A stretch of DNA of 64,000 bases from JAYPWI01 sp964629575 (GCA_964629575.1 CAZVUM010000005.1:1-64000); one strand, 5' to 3'. Counted from the stretch's first letter, positions 1-9,000 are shown. Made by a program: numbers and translations. The notes: generated by a model not told the origin, from the sequence alone.

Positions 1-25
1 CGCCACGCACGACGCCGAGGCCTGA
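1..25 (+). CDS. possible 3' end of an upstream gene
   Basis: A seven-codon open frame (A-T-H-D-A-E-A) runs from base 2 to a TGA at 23-25 and is followed at once by a palindrome. It would fit the last codons of a plus-strand gene lying before the window and converging on serC. Nothing about its identity can be seen, and it could be chance. Confidence 0.2.
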
Positions 26-27
26 GC

Positions 28-45
28 GCGGTTCCGCGGAACCGC
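28..45. repeat. 18-bp perfect palindrome
   Basis: GCGGTTCCG followed directly by CGGAACCGC is a perfect 9+9 palindrome without a loop. It lies between a possible gene end at base 25 and the 3' end of serC, so it may help end transcription. There is no T-tract. Confidence 0.4.
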
Positions 46-72
46 CGAGCCCGGCCGGACCGGTCGCAGTGT

Positions 73-123
73 CGAAATGTGGTCGATCGAGCGCGCTCAG
101 CGGGCCTTTTCGACCACATTTCG
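73..123. terminator. 13-bp inverted repeat between convergent genes
   Basis: CGAAATGTGGTCG (73-85) and CGACCACATTTCG (111-123) are perfect inverted copies separated by 25 bases. The element lies 37 bp past the serC stop in a convergent intergenic stretch, the usual place for a bidirectional terminator. Neither side has a strong U-run, so it could instead be an operator or other repeat. Confidence 0.4.
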
Positions 124-159
124 GTGAAGTGGACGCCCGGGCGGCGCCGGCGGCCTGCC

Positions 160-1281
160 TCAGGCCATGAGCTCGCCGGCGACGTGGTCGATGCAGGCGC
201 ACAGGGCGCGCACGTCGTTCGGCTCGATCGCCGGGAAGGTCGCGAGGCGGAGTTGGTTGCGTCCGAGCTTGCGGTAGGACTCGGTGTCGAGGATGCCGTT
301 GGCCCGCAGCGTCGCAGCGATGGTGTCTGCATCCACTCCCTCGAAGTCGATCGTGCAGACAACGGGTGAGCGGGCCTCGGGTTCCGACACGAACGGCTGG
401 GCGAAGCTGCGCGACTCGGCCCATTCGTAGATCACGCCACTGCTCTCGGCCGACCGTGCCGCTGACCAGTCGAGTCCGCCCTTGCCGCGGATCCAGTCGA
501 CCATCTCCGCGGCAAGGAACACCGTGGCGAGTGCAGGCGTGTTGTAGGTCTGGTTCTGCCGCGAGTTGGACAGCGCGATCCCGAGGTCGATCGAGGTGGG
601 AATCCAGCGGTCGCTGGCGGCCAGTCGGGTGATGCGCTCGATGGCTGCCGGGCTGCACGCCGCCACCCAGAGGCCACCGTCGGAGGCCAGGGCCTTCTGC
701 GGGGCGAAGTAGTAGACGTCGGCTGCGGCCGGATCCCAGTGAATGGCTCCCGCCGCAGAGGTGGCGTCGACGAGCACGAGCCCATCTGCATCTGGTCGTG
801 CGATCGGCATGACCACGCCCGTGCTGGTCTCGTTGTGCGTCAGCGCATAGGCGTCGACGCCGCTCGCAACGGCCACGGGATGCGTGCCGACCGCCGATTC
901 GACGATCTCCGGGTCGCCGAGGTGCGGTGCGGCGGCGACAACGTCGGCGAACTTGGAGGAGAACTCGCCGAACGTGAGGTGCTGGCTCGTGTCTTCGATG
1001 AGTGCGAAGGAGGCGGCGTCCCAGAACACCGTGGTTCCTCCGTTGCCGAGCACGACCTCCCAGTCGTCGGGAAGTCCGAACAGATCGGCGAGGCCCTCGC
1101 GCAGCCGCCCGACTTCTGAGCGGACTGTGTCGCGGCGGTGACTCGTTCCCAAGAAGTCGGTCGCCCGGGCACCGAGCGCGTCGACTGCTTCCACTCGAAC
1201 CTTGGAGGGTCCCGACCCGAATCGGCCGTCCCGAGGGAGGAGGTCTGCCGGAATCTGAATCGAGGTTTCGATCTGGGTCAT
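160..1281 (-). CDS. serC: phosphoserine aminotransferase
   Basis: Converts 3-phosphohydroxypyruvate and glutamate to phosphoserine, the second step of serine synthesis, with pyridoxal phosphate (PLP). The 373-residue protein is a full-length class V aminotransferase of the actinobacterial SerC type. The N-terminal FGSGPSKVR and SHRRDTVRSEVG motifs, GNGGTTVFWDAA, THNETSTGV and the PLP-lysine motif FAPQKALASDGG (Lys near residue 196) are all present. The ATG at 1281 lies 43 bp from the aspC start, so the two genes are divergent and share a short promoter region. SerA, the preceding enzyme of the pathway, is encoded just past aspC. Identity is secure. Confidence 0.95.
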   Translation of the reverse strand: MTQIETSIQIPADLLPRDGRFGSGPSKVRVEAVDALGARATDFLGTSHRRDTVRSEVGRLREGLADLFGLPDDWEVVLGNGGTTVFWDAASFALIEDTSQHLTFGEFSSKFADVVAAAPHLGDPEIVESAVGTHPVAVASGVDAYALTHNETSTGVVMPIARPDADGLVLVDATSAAGAIHWDPAAADVYYFAPQKALASDGGLWVAACSPAAIERITRLAASDRWIPTSIDLGIALSNSRQNQTYNTPALATVFLAAEMVDWIRGKGGLDWSAARSAESSGVIYEWAESRSFAQPFVSEPEARSPVVCTIDFEGVDADTIAATLRANGILDTESYRKLGRNQLRLATFPAIEPNDVRALCACIDHVAGELMA

Positions 1282-1324
1282 CGGATGCCACTATGACGGT
1301 CGGATTCGCCCAGGAGCAACAACT

Positions 1325-2521
1325 GTGACCACCCGAGTGTCTGATGCTGTGAGCCAGATCGCCGAGTCGGCGACGCTGGCGGTCGACGCCAAGGCCAAGG
1401 CTCTGCGCGCAGCGGGCGAGAACGTGGTCGGATTCGGCGCGGGGGAGCCCGATTTCGCGACGCCCGATCACATCGTTGCCGCCGCGATCGCCGCGTGTTC
1501 GGATGCCAAGAACCACCGCTACAGCCCCGCTGGAGGACTGCCCGAACTGAAGGCGGCGCTGGCGGACAAGACCAGGCGTGATTCGGGGTTGGACCTGGAG
1601 CCCGCCCGGTTCCTGGTGACCAACGGCGGAAAGCAGGCGGTGTACAACACGATGGCCGCCTTGGTCGACCCCGGCGACGAGGTGCTACTTCCCGCGCCGT
1701 ACTGGACCACGTACCCCGAACCGGTGCGGATGTTCGGCGGCGTTCCTGTCGAGGTCTTCGCCGGCGCCGATCAGGGCTTCCGGGTCACCGTCGAGCAACT
1801 CGAGGCCGCGAGAACCGAACGAACCAAGGCGCTCATCTTCGTGTCGCCGTCCAACCCCACGGGCGCCGTCTACAGCCGCGAGGAGATCGAGGCCGTGGGG
1901 CGGTGGGCTGTCGAGCAGGACATCTGGGTGATCACCGACGAGATCTACGAGCATCTGGTGTACGACGGGGTCGAACATCACTCCTTGCCCGTCCTGGTCC
2001 CGGAGATCGCGGACCGCTGTGTCGTGCTCAACGGCGTCGCCAAAACCTACGCCATGACCGGTTGGAGGGTGGGGTGGATGGCCGGCCCCATGGACTTGAT
2101 CAAGGCCGCGACCAACATGCAGAGCCACGCGACCTCCAACGTCTGCAACGTCGCTCAGGCCGCAGCGCTCGCCGCAGTGAGCGGAACCCTGGACGATGTG
2201 GCCACCATGAGGAGTGCATTCGACGAGCGCAGGGTCACGATCCAGAAGATGCTGGACGACATCGACGGGGTCGAGTGCCTCATGCCCGAAGGTGCGTTCT
2301 ACGCCTTTCCTTCCCTCCAGGGTCTCATCGGACGCGAGCTCGGCGGCCGAACCATGACCTCCACCCTGGACATCGCCGACGTCGTTCTCGAACAGGCCAA
2401 GGTCGCCTTCGTTCCTGGCGAGGCGTTCGGCGCGCCTGGCTACGCCCGGTTTTCGTTCGCTCTCGGTATCGACGATCTCACCGACGGAATCGGTCGGATC
2501 GCCGACTTCGTAGGAACCTGA
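1325..2521 (+). CDS. aspC: aspartate aminotransferase (class I PLP enzyme)
   Basis: A 398-residue fold-type I aminotransferase that would move the amino group between aspartate and 2-oxoglutarate. Visible landmarks are GFGAGEPDFATPDHI near the N-terminus, VSPSNPTGAVYSREE, TDEIYEHLVYDG, the PLP-lysine motif NGVAKTYAMTGWRVGW (Lys about 240) and a conserved Arg in the C-terminal YARFSFA segment. The GTG start at 1325 follows an AGGAG ribosome-binding site. It overlaps nothing and is one base from serA, so aspC-serA is an operon. A close relative (prephenate or alanine aminotransferase) cannot be excluded by motif reading alone. Confidence 0.9.
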   Translation: MTTRVSDAVSQIAESATLAVDAKAKALRAAGENVVGFGAGEPDFATPDHIVAAAIAACSDAKNHRYSPAGGLPELKAALADKTRRDSGLDLEPARFLVTNGGKQAVYNTMAALVDPGDEVLLPAPYWTTYPEPVRMFGGVPVEVFAGADQGFRVTVEQLEAARTERTKALIFVSPSNPTGAVYSREEIEAVGRWAVEQDIWVITDEIYEHLVYDGVEHHSLPVLVPEIADRCVVLNGVAKTYAMTGWRVGWMAGPMDLIKAATNMQSHATSNVCNVAQAAALAAVSGTLDDVATMRSAFDERRVTIQKMLDDIDGVECLMPEGAFYAFPSLQGLIGRELGGRTMTSTLDIADVVLEQAKVAFVPGEAFGAPGYARFSFALGIDDLTDGIGRIADFVGT

Positions 2522-2522
2522 C

Positions 2523-4091
2523 ATGGCCAAGATCGTGATCGCCGAGACGCTCGATGCGGAGGGAGTGGGCCGTCTGCGCGCTGCGGGTCATGAGGTTGTG
2601 GAGCTCGACGGCGCCGGCGGGGAGACATTGTCTCGGGAGCTTGCGAACGCGCATGCGATCGTCATCCGATCGGCCACCGATGTGGACGCCGAGCTGCTCG
2701 CGGCCTCTCCCGAACTCATCGTCGTCGGCCGCGCAGGCGTTGGGCTGGACAACGTCGACGTCGACGCAGCCACCGCCCGGGGGGTGATGGTGTGCAACGC
2801 GCCCGAATCCAACGTGACCTCCGCCGCTGAGCACGCTGTCGCGCTGGCCCTCGCGCTGACACGCAACATTCCGCAGTCGCACGCCGCCCTGGTCGAGGGC
2901 CGTTGGGAGCGCAGCTCCTGGACGGGTGCGGAGATGTTCGAGAAGACCGTCGGCATCGTGGGCCTCGGTCGAGTCGGACGGCTGGTCGCGGAGCGATTCG
3001 CCGGCTTCGGCGTGAGGCTGGTGGCGCACGATCCGTTCGTGAGCGTCGAGTCGGGCCGCGAGCTCGGGATCGACATGATGGATCTGGAGACGTTGGTCGG
3101 CATCTCGGATCTGGTCACGGTGCACTTGCCAAAGACCCCCGAGACCGTCGGACTCTTCGATGCGGAGATGCTCACGCGGTTCAAGCCCACTGCGCGGCTC
3201 ATCAACACGGCGCGCGGCGGCATCGTCGACGAGAAGGCACTCGCCGACGCGCTCGACCAGGGTCGCCTGGCCGGCGCGGCGCTCGATGTGTTCGACAACG
3301 AGCCCACGATCGAGAGTCCCCTGTTCGGGCGGTCGAACGTGATCGTCACCCCGCACCTCGGCGCGAGCACCCACGAAGCGCAAAAGCGCGCGGGAACCAC
3401 GATCGCCGAACAGGTCGAACTCGCGCTCGCGGGTGATTTCGTGCCCTTCGCCGTCAACATCGGCTCGGCGGGCGCATCCGAAGCAATGGCGCCGTTCCTG
3501 CCCCTCGGCGAGCGGCTCGGCTCGTTCCTCGGCTGCCTCGTGGATCGAGTTCCCGATGACGTGGTCGTGCGGGTGGCCGGCGACATCGCCGACTACGACC
3601 GCCGCGTGCTGGTCCTCGCAGTGCTGCGAGGGATCTTGGGGCAACACGTCGAGGGCCCTGTCACCTTCGTGAACGTGCTCACGCTCGCTGAAGAGCGTGG
3701 GATGCTCGTCCGTGACGTGGGTCGCCACGATGCGGGGGAGTTCCGGAATCTCGTCGAGGTCAGCGGTGGGGGCCACAGCGTCTCGGGCACGCTCACCCGT
3801 TCGGGACGACAGCCGCGCATCGTCGAGATCGACGAGCACACGGTCGAGATTCCGTTGGCGGCACACTTGCTCGTGATCCGCAACGATGACCGCCCCGGCA
3901 TGATCGGTACGGTCGGCGGCGTTCTCGGTGCCGCCGCGGTCAACATCTCGTTCATGGGGTTGGGCCGAGACCGGCGGGGCAACAACGCCCTGATGGCTCT
4001 GGCGATCGACGATCCGGTTCCGGCAGATGTCGTCCGCGACCTCGAGGCCCAAGAGGGAATCCGGTCGGTCTCGGTGGTCGCCCTGCCCTGA
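2523..4091 (+). CDS. serA: D-3-phosphoglycerate dehydrogenase
   Basis: Catalyses the NAD-dependent first step of serine synthesis. The 522 residues match the long bacterial form. It has an N-terminal substrate domain, an NAD-binding domain with GLGRVGRLVAERF, the catalytic Arg in INTARGGIVDE, the catalytic His in TPHLGASTHEAQ (about residue 278), an intervening ASB domain, and a C-terminal ACT domain (DRPGMIGTVGGVLG) that in this family senses serine. The ATG at 2523 starts one base after the aspC stop, so the two genes are co-transcribed. SerC lies divergently on the other side of aspC. Confidence 0.97.
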   Translation: MAKIVIAETLDAEGVGRLRAAGHEVVELDGAGGETLSRELANAHAIVIRSATDVDAELLAASPELIVVGRAGVGLDNVDVDAATARGVMVCNAPESNVTSAAEHAVALALALTRNIPQSHAALVEGRWERSSWTGAEMFEKTVGIVGLGRVGRLVAERFAGFGVRLVAHDPFVSVESGRELGIDMMDLETLVGISDLVTVHLPKTPETVGLFDAEMLTRFKPTARLINTARGGIVDEKALADALDQGRLAGAALDVFDNEPTIESPLFGRSNVIVTPHLGASTHEAQKRAGTTIAEQVELALAGDFVPFAVNIGSAGASEAMAPFLPLGERLGSFLGCLVDRVPDDVVVRVAGDIADYDRRVLVLAVLRGILGQHVEGPVTFVNVLTLAEERGMLVRDVGRHDAGEFRNLVEVSGGGHSVSGTLTRSGRQPRIVEIDEHTVEIPLAAHLLVIRNDDRPGMIGTVGGVLGAAAVNISFMGLGRDRRGNNALMALAIDDPVPADVVRDLEAQEGIRSVSVVALP

Positions 4092-4092
4092 C

Positions 4093-4250
4093 GCGTTCCG
4101 CAGAGGAGCGCAGCGACGATTGCGGCGAGCGACGGAGGGGCGACTCGGCGAAGCCGTGAGCCCCGGGCGGGGCCATGGCGTTCCGCAGAGGAGCGAAGCG
4201 ACGATTGCGGCGGTGGACAGAGGAGCGCAGCGACGATTGCGGCGAGTGAC
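4093..4250. repeat. three copies of a short dispersed repeat
   Basis: Three near-identical copies of CAGAGGAGCGCAGCGACGAT followed by TGCGGCG begin near 4101, 4186 and 4218. The first two also share GCGTTCCG on the left. They fill the 162-bp gap between the convergent serA and Wzz-like genes. Related sequence (GCGCAGAGGAGGAGCGCAGCG) appears twice at 33.9-34.0 kb. No hairpin terminator is evident. Confidence 0.75.
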
Positions 4251-4253
4251 AGA

Positions 4254-5954
4254 TCAGTGGGAGACGGCGGCCTCGTGGGCGTTGACCACGACGCCGGCGA
4301 TCTGGGCGCCCGCGGAGCGGAGATCCTCTGCTAGTTGGGTGACTGCGGCGACGTTGGATCGGCCTGTCATCACGACGATGGCGGTGAGCTCGGTCTGTGC
4401 GGCGAGCGCGGCGACGTCGGGGTGAAGATCGGCGGGATCGGTGTCGACGATCACGACATCGATCATCGACGCGACGTCGGCGAGGGCGTCTGCGAACTCG
4501 TTCGGCGCGGGGAAGTGGTCGGCGTCGGTGATGCCGAGGCCGGGTGGAAGGACGGGGAGTCCCGGGATGTCCACCTCTTCCCAGAGCGGCGTCACGAGGA
4601 GGACGTCGTGGCCCGCTGCGTTGGCTGCGGCCGCGACGTTGACGGCGACGGTGGTGCGCCCGGTGGCGCGCCCGGGGCCGACGAACGCGATCGACGGCGT
4701 CGCGCTGCTCCCGAGGTCGCTGATCAGCGCTTCGGTGAGCTGGGCGTAGGCCTGGCCTGCCGGGCTGTCGGGATGGTTGATCGTGAGGGGGTGGACATGG
4801 TCGGGCGGAGCTGCGGGAATCGATCCCACCGTGGGGAGGGCCTCGGCGGGGCGATCGTCGACGATGGCCGGCGGGGTTTCGATGATCTGGCCGACGGCGG
4901 TCGGGGTGGCCCCAGCCACCGCAGAAGGTCGAGGTGCGCTGGGAGCGATCTGCGCAGTGAGCCGTTCGCTCGCGAGGCCCTGGGTCGGGACGGCGATGGG
5001 GGAGGCGGTGGCACCGTTGGGCACGAGTCGTGGTTCGGGAGCTGTCACGGTGACGACGGGCGCTTGGCCGAACGCCAGCATCACCACGAGGCCGAGAAGC
5101 ACTGCGGCCGAGACAGCGGCGAGCAGGAGGACGCCGTCGACCGAAGCGGCGGCTGCCCCCTCGACCGTCGAGACGCCGACCAGTTCTGCGCCAGACGCGG
5201 CTGGGCCGGCGACCTCGAAGAGTTCGGCGCGAAGGGTCTCGAGTTGGCCGGTGAGCAGATCGGCGCTCGCCGCGGCCCTCGCCAGTTCGGTGACCGGTAC
5301 AACGGGTTCCCACGCCGCGACCTGCGAACGCAGAATGTCGAGCTGCCGCTCGACATCTGCCGTGCTGGCGCCGTCGAGCTCCAGGCGATCCCGCTCGACC
5401 TCGAGTGCCAGCACCCGTGACTCGAGGCGGTCGAGCTGACGTTCGTCGCTGCGCGCCTCTTCGATGATGACGTTGGCGGTGAGCAGATCGCGGGTCATCG
5501 TGGATGTCTGCTCGGCCAGGAATCGGGCTCGTGCATCACGTTCCGCGGCCACCGAGTTGGTGCTCAGGTCGACGTATGCCTGAGCGAGCGATGCGGCGAT
5601 CACCGCATCGCTCGAGCGGTCACCGGTCACGGCGACGGTCAGTGCACCCGCGCCTGGATCGACGGCGAACGACGAGCGCAGCACCAGATCGGCGTCGGTG
5701 GTCGCCACACCGGACGCAGCGAGGTCGTCGAGCGCGAGCTGTCGAGTCTCGGCCGATTCGGCCACCGCACGCTCGGCCGTCGCGTTGTTCCCAGACGCGC
5801 GGGCGTCGAGGCGAACGGTCGCGACGGCGGTGGAGGGTTCGTCATCCTCGAACGCGGTCGACGCGAGGACAGCCCCCGCGGCGGCGACGGCGAGCAGGAC
5901 CGGAATCCACCAGATGCGCGCGGGAGGTCGCGATGTGTGACTTCGAACTGGCAC
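4254..5954 (-). CDS. Wzz/BY-kinase-like membrane protein with degenerate P-loop
   Basis: A 566-residue protein with the layout of polysaccharide co-polymerase/BY-kinase fusions. A first membrane segment (about residues 13-33, WWIPVLLAVAAAGAVLAS) is followed by an extracytoplasmic region with coiled-coil stretches. A second membrane segment (VLLLAAVSAAVLLGLVVML) leads to a cytoplasmic ParA/BY-kinase-like ATPase domain. The Walker A equivalent reads GPGRATGRTT, with Arg where the catalytic Lys is expected. Walker A'-like VVIVDTDPADL is present, but no C-terminal tyrosine cluster is visible. It may organise polysaccharide export without kinase activity. No glycosyltransferases lie nearby. It ends 44 bp downstream of leuD on the same strand, so transcriptional read-through is possible. 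Confidence 0.65.
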   Translation of the reverse strand: MPVRSHTSRPPARIWWIPVLLAVAAAGAVLASTAFEDDEPSTAVATVRLDARASGNNATAERAVAESAETRQLALDDLAASGVATTDADLVLRSSFAVDPGAGALTVAVTGDRSSDAVIAASLAQAYVDLSTNSVAAERDARARFLAEQTSTMTRDLLTANVIIEEARSDERQLDRLESRVLALEVERDRLELDGASTADVERQLDILRSQVAAWEPVVPVTELARAAASADLLTGQLETLRAELFEVAGPAASGAELVGVSTVEGAAAASVDGVLLLAAVSAAVLLGLVVMLAFGQAPVVTVTAPEPRLVPNGATASPIAVPTQGLASERLTAQIAPSAPRPSAVAGATPTAVGQIIETPPAIVDDRPAEALPTVGSIPAAPPDHVHPLTINHPDSPAGQAYAQLTEALISDLGSSATPSIAFVGPGRATGRTTVAVNVAAAANAAGHDVLLVTPLWEEVDIPGLPVLPPGLGITDADHFPAPNEFADALADVASMIDVVIVDTDPADLHPDVAALAAQTELTAIVVMTGRSNVAAVTQLAEDLRSAGAQIAGVVVNAHEAAVSH

Positions 5955-5998
5955 GTCCAGTTCTGTCGGCCCGGTCGGGGCCGGGGAAAGGACCGCGA

Positions 5999-6592
5999 TC
6001 AGCCAGCCGAGGGCAACCAGGAGGGGCGGTCGGACTCGAACGTGTCGATCGCCGACGCGCTCCGCAGGGTGATGCCGATGTCGTCGAGGCCCTCGAGGAA
6101 CCGCTCCTGGGTCGCGTCGTCGAGCGGGAATGACTCCTCGAGACCGATGGCGGGTGCCGAGACGACGCGACGCTCGACGTCGATCGTCACCAGCAGGTCC
6201 GGGTCGTCGTGCAGAGCGGCTCGAAGGTCGCTCGCCGCCTGCTCGCTCACCTGGACCGGGATGAGGCCGTTCTTGGTGCTGTTGTTGCGGAAGATGTCAC
6301 CGAAGCGCGGGGAGATGATGGCCATGAAGCCGTAGTCCATGAGCGCCCAGACCGCATGCTCCCGTGACGAGCCAGTTCCGAAGTTGGAGCCGGCGACGAG
6401 GATCGAAGCGCCTGCGTAGCGTTCGTCGTTGAGGATGAAGTCCCGGTCGTCTCGCCACTCGGAGAAGAGGCCCTGACCGAAGCCGGTCCGTTCGACGCGC
6501 TTGAGCCAATCGCTCGGGATGATCTGGTCGGTGTCGACATCGGAGCGGTCGAGCGGCACCGCTCGACCTTCGTGGACTCGAACTGCCTGCAT
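5999..6592 (-). CDS. leuD: 3-isopropylmalate dehydratase small subunit
   Basis: Swivel-domain subunit of isopropylmalate isomerase, which pairs with LeuC in leucine synthesis. Family motifs are DVDTDQIIPSDWLKR, GSNFGTGSSREHAVWAL and PRFGDIFRNNSTKNGL. A longer open frame reaches 6688, but the start at 6592 (MQAVRVHEGRAVPLDRSDVD) is preferred. It follows a GAGAGGA ribosome-binding site and lies 10 bp after the leuC stop. The product is 197 residues, normal for LeuD. Confidence 0.95.
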   Translation of the reverse strand: MQAVRVHEGRAVPLDRSDVDTDQIIPSDWLKRVERTGFGQGLFSEWRDDRDFILNDERYAGASILVAGSNFGTGSSREHAVWALMDYGFMAIISPRFGDIFRNNSTKNGLIPVQVSEQAASDLRAALHDDPDLLVTIDVERRVVSAPAIGLEESFPLDDATQERFLEGLDDIGITLRSASAIDTFESDRPSWLPSAG

Positions 6593-6602
6593 CGTGTTCC
6601 TC

Positions 6603-8024
6603 TCAGTCCAGGTCGGCCGGTGCGACGAACGTGCCGGCGATGGCTGTGGCGGCAGCGACCTCCGGCGAGACGAGGTGGGTTCGGCCACCGCGGCCCTGTC
6701 GGCCCTCGAAGTTGCGGTTGCTGGTCGATGCGGAGCGTTCGCCCGGGCTCAGCTTGTCCGGGTTCATGGCGAGACACATCGAGCAGCCCGGCTCACGCCA
6801 GTCGAAGCCCGCCTCGACGAACACCTCGTGGAGGCCTTCGGCCTCGGCCTGGTTCTTCACCGCGAACGATCCGGGCACCACGAGGGTGCGCACGCCGTCT
6901 TTCACCTTGCGCCCCCGAGCGACGTCGGCCGCCGCGCGGAGGTCTTCGATCCGGCTGTTGGTGCAGCTGCCGATGAACACGGTGTCCACGGCGACGTCAG
7001 CGAGTCGGGCGCCAGCCGTGAGGCCCATGTACTCGAGCGCCCGTTCCGCAGAGTTGGCTTCGACCGGATCGTCGTAGTCGTCTGGTCCCGGAATCGGAGC
7101 GCCGATGGGGATCACGTGCGCCGGGTTGGTGCCCCAGGTCACGTGGGGGGTGAGTGTCGCCGCGTCGATGTGGACTTCGCGATCGAAGGACGCGCCCTCG
7201 TCGGTGCCGAGGGTCGACCAGTCGGCCACTGCGGCATCCCAGTCGGCACCGCTCGGAGCCCGGTCGCGTCCCTGCAGGTAGTCGTAGGTGGTCTGGTCGG
7301 GTGCGATGAGGCCAGCTTTGGCGCCTGCCTCGATCGACATGTTGCACACCGTCATGCGCCCCTCCATCGAGAGGGCCCGGATGGCCGAGCCGCGGTACTC
7401 GATGATGTGACCGATCCCACCGCCGGTCCCGATGCGGCCGATGATGGCGAGAACGATGTCTTTGGCCGTGACGCCCGCCGGCACTTCGCCGTCGACGTTG
7501 ACCGCCATGGTGCCCGGCCGGACCTGCGGAAGGGTCTGGCTCGCCAGCACGTGCTCGACCTCGGATGTGCCGATGCCGAACGCCAGCGCCCCGAATGCGC
7601 CGTGGGTGCTCGTGTGGCTGTCACCGCACACGATCGTCATTCCGGGCATCGTCAAACCCTGCTCGGGACCGATCACATGCACGATGCCTTGCCCGGGATC
7701 GCCCATGGGGTAGAGGGTGACCCCGAAGTCCTCGCAGTTCTGCCGGAGGACCTCGACCTGCTTCTTGCTGATCGGATCGGCGATCTCGAGGTGGATGTTC
7801 TCGGTGGGGACGTTGTGATCCTCGGTGGCCACGGTGAGATCGGGGCGGCGTACGGTGCGCCCGTTCATCCGCAGGCCATCGAAGGCCTGGGGACTCGTGA
7901 CCTCGTGGACGAGGTGGAGATCGATGTAGAGCAGGTCTGGGAGGCCGTCCCCGCTGCGAACGACGTGGCGATCCCACACCTTCTCGCTGAGGGTGCGGGG
8001 TGCTCCGGTACCGGTTGAGGTCAT
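6603..8024 (-). CDS. leuC: 3-isopropylmalate dehydratase large subunit
   Basis: Aconitase-family [4Fe-4S] subunit of isopropylmalate isomerase, 473 residues, full length. Cluster ligands are visible in FIGSCTNSRIEDL and CSMCLAMNPD. CGDSHTSTHGAFGALAFGIG and the NRNFEGRQG segment are also typical. It is the first gene of leuCD on the minus strand. LeuB, the next enzyme of leucine synthesis, lies 1.5 kb away on the opposite strand. Confidence 0.96.
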   Translation of the reverse strand: MTSTGTGAPRTLSEKVWDRHVVRSGDGLPDLLYIDLHLVHEVTSPQAFDGLRMNGRTVRRPDLTVATEDHNVPTENIHLEIADPISKKQVEVLRQNCEDFGVTLYPMGDPGQGIVHVIGPEQGLTMPGMTIVCGDSHTSTHGAFGALAFGIGTSEVEHVLASQTLPQVRPGTMAVNVDGEVPAGVTAKDIVLAIIGRIGTGGGIGHIIEYRGSAIRALSMEGRMTVCNMSIEAGAKAGLIAPDQTTYDYLQGRDRAPSGADWDAAVADWSTLGTDEGASFDREVHIDAATLTPHVTWGTNPAHVIPIGAPIPGPDDYDDPVEANSAERALEYMGLTAGARLADVAVDTVFIGSCTNSRIEDLRAAADVARGRKVKDGVRTLVVPGSFAVKNQAEAEGLHEVFVEAGFDWREPGCSMCLAMNPDKLSPGERSASTSNRNFEGRQGRGGRTHLVSPEVAAATAIAGTFVAPADLD

Positions 8025-8075
8025 CTGGGTCCTTCTCGACTGCGCCGTGGCTCCAGTGGTTGACGCCGACCCGCG

Positions 8076-8081
8076 ACTCTA
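8076..8081 (-). promoter_or_regulatory. candidate -10 box for leuCD
   Basis: Read on the minus strand, TAGAGT lies 51 bp before the leuC ATG and resembles the TANNNT boxes seen at many starts in this window. It would leave an untranslated leader of roughly 45 nt. No -35 box, leader peptide or T-box was recognised. Confidence 0.25.
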
Positions 8082-8102
8082 CGCGACGGTCACGACCGCT
8101 AC

Positions 8103-8993
8103 TCAGGTGAGCGTGCGCTCCTCGACCGACTCGATGGCCGAGAGGAGGGCGGCGGTGAACTCCTCGGGATGGCTGATGCACGCACTGTGTGGTCCGTCGA
8201 CCTCGAAGGTCCGCGCGTCGGGGATCATGCCGGCGAGCGCGAGCTGCCGTTGGGTGAGTACCACTTCGTCCTGGGTGGTGATGACGAGCGATGTCGGGAC
8301 GTCGATGCTGCGGATCCACCGCCGACTGTCGAAGGCCCCGAGCTCCCGGCCCGCCTGGACCAGCTGAAGCCAGTCGTGCCTGCTCAACTCGTCGACGGCC
8401 CACTGTCGCAGGTCGGGCCCCGCCCTCCCGAGGAGCAGGCGGAGCCCCGTGAACTCACGGAGAGGGGGAGGAAGGGCGCGAGCCGCCATCGCGACCGCGC
8501 CGACGCCGGTGAACAGTGCCTTCTCCCGGCTCGAGGTGTTGAAGGTCGCTGCGGTCGCGCACAACACGGCGCCCGTCACTCGCTCGGGATGACGCCTCCA
8601 CATGAGCTGGGTGATGGGCCCTCCCATCGAGTAGCCGACGGCGATGACCTGGTTGACTTCGAGGTGGTCGAGAACGGCCACCGCGTCGTCGGCGCAGTCG
8701 GCGAGCCGAAATGTCCCGTCGCGAAGGCCGCGGCCGTGGCCTCGGTGGTCCATGGCGACCACCCCATACCGCTCGCCGAGGGCTTCGTAGGTCGTGAACC
8801 AATTGAGGTCGGCCGTTCCTGTCCAACCGTGGAGAAGGAGCAGTGTGGGCGCTCCCGGCGGAGCGGGGACACTGCGGACGAAGGTGCGCCCGCGATCCTC
8901 GAGCTCGATCTCGCGACCGCGCGGGAGCACGATCCGCTGGTCTGGTGGATCGGGGGAGCCGGCCTCTCGGGGGGCGAGCCGGGCGTCGCTCAC
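8103..8993 (-). CDS. alpha/beta hydrolase
   Basis: A 296-residue alpha/beta-hydrolase-fold protein with an oxyanion-hole motif LLLHGWTGTADLNW, MDHRGHGRG, the nucleophile elbow GYSMGGP (Ser) and a C-terminal DGPHSACISHPEEF region that supplies the catalytic His. The substrate cannot be told: esterases, haloperoxidase-like enzymes and C-C hydrolases share these motifs. It begins 7 bp before the greA 3' end on the same strand and lies 78 bp upstream of leuC, so greA-hydrolase may be co-transcribed. Confidence 0.8.
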   Translation of the reverse strand: MSDARLAPREAGSPDPPDQRIVLPRGREIELEDRGRTFVRSVPAPPGAPTLLLLHGWTGTADLNWFTTYEALGERYGVVAMDHRGHGRGLRDGTFRLADCADDAVAVLDHLEVNQVIAVGYSMGGPITQLMWRRHPERVTGAVLCATAATFNTSSREKALFTGVGAVAMAARALPPPLREFTGLRLLLGRAGPDLRQWAVDELSRHDWLQLVQAGRELGAFDSRRWIRSIDVPTSLVITTQDEVVLTQRQLALAGMIPDARTFEVDGPHSACISHPEEFTAALLSAIESVEERTLT

Positions 8994-9000
8994 GGTTCGG

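Noticed and set aside
2478..4052. 524-codon open frame opposite serA
   Set aside because: A GC-rich antisense shadow; serA is unambiguous on the plus strand and the translation is rich in Arg/His/Asp without family motifs.
3952..5313. 453-codon Arg/Pro-rich open frame on the minus strand
   Set aside because: It overlaps the 3' end of serA and the Wzz-like gene in another frame, and its composition is that of a shadow.
8025..8102. T-box, riboswitch or leucine leader peptide before leuC
   Set aside because: The leader is short and no specifier loop, leucine-codon run or attenuator hairpin was seen.
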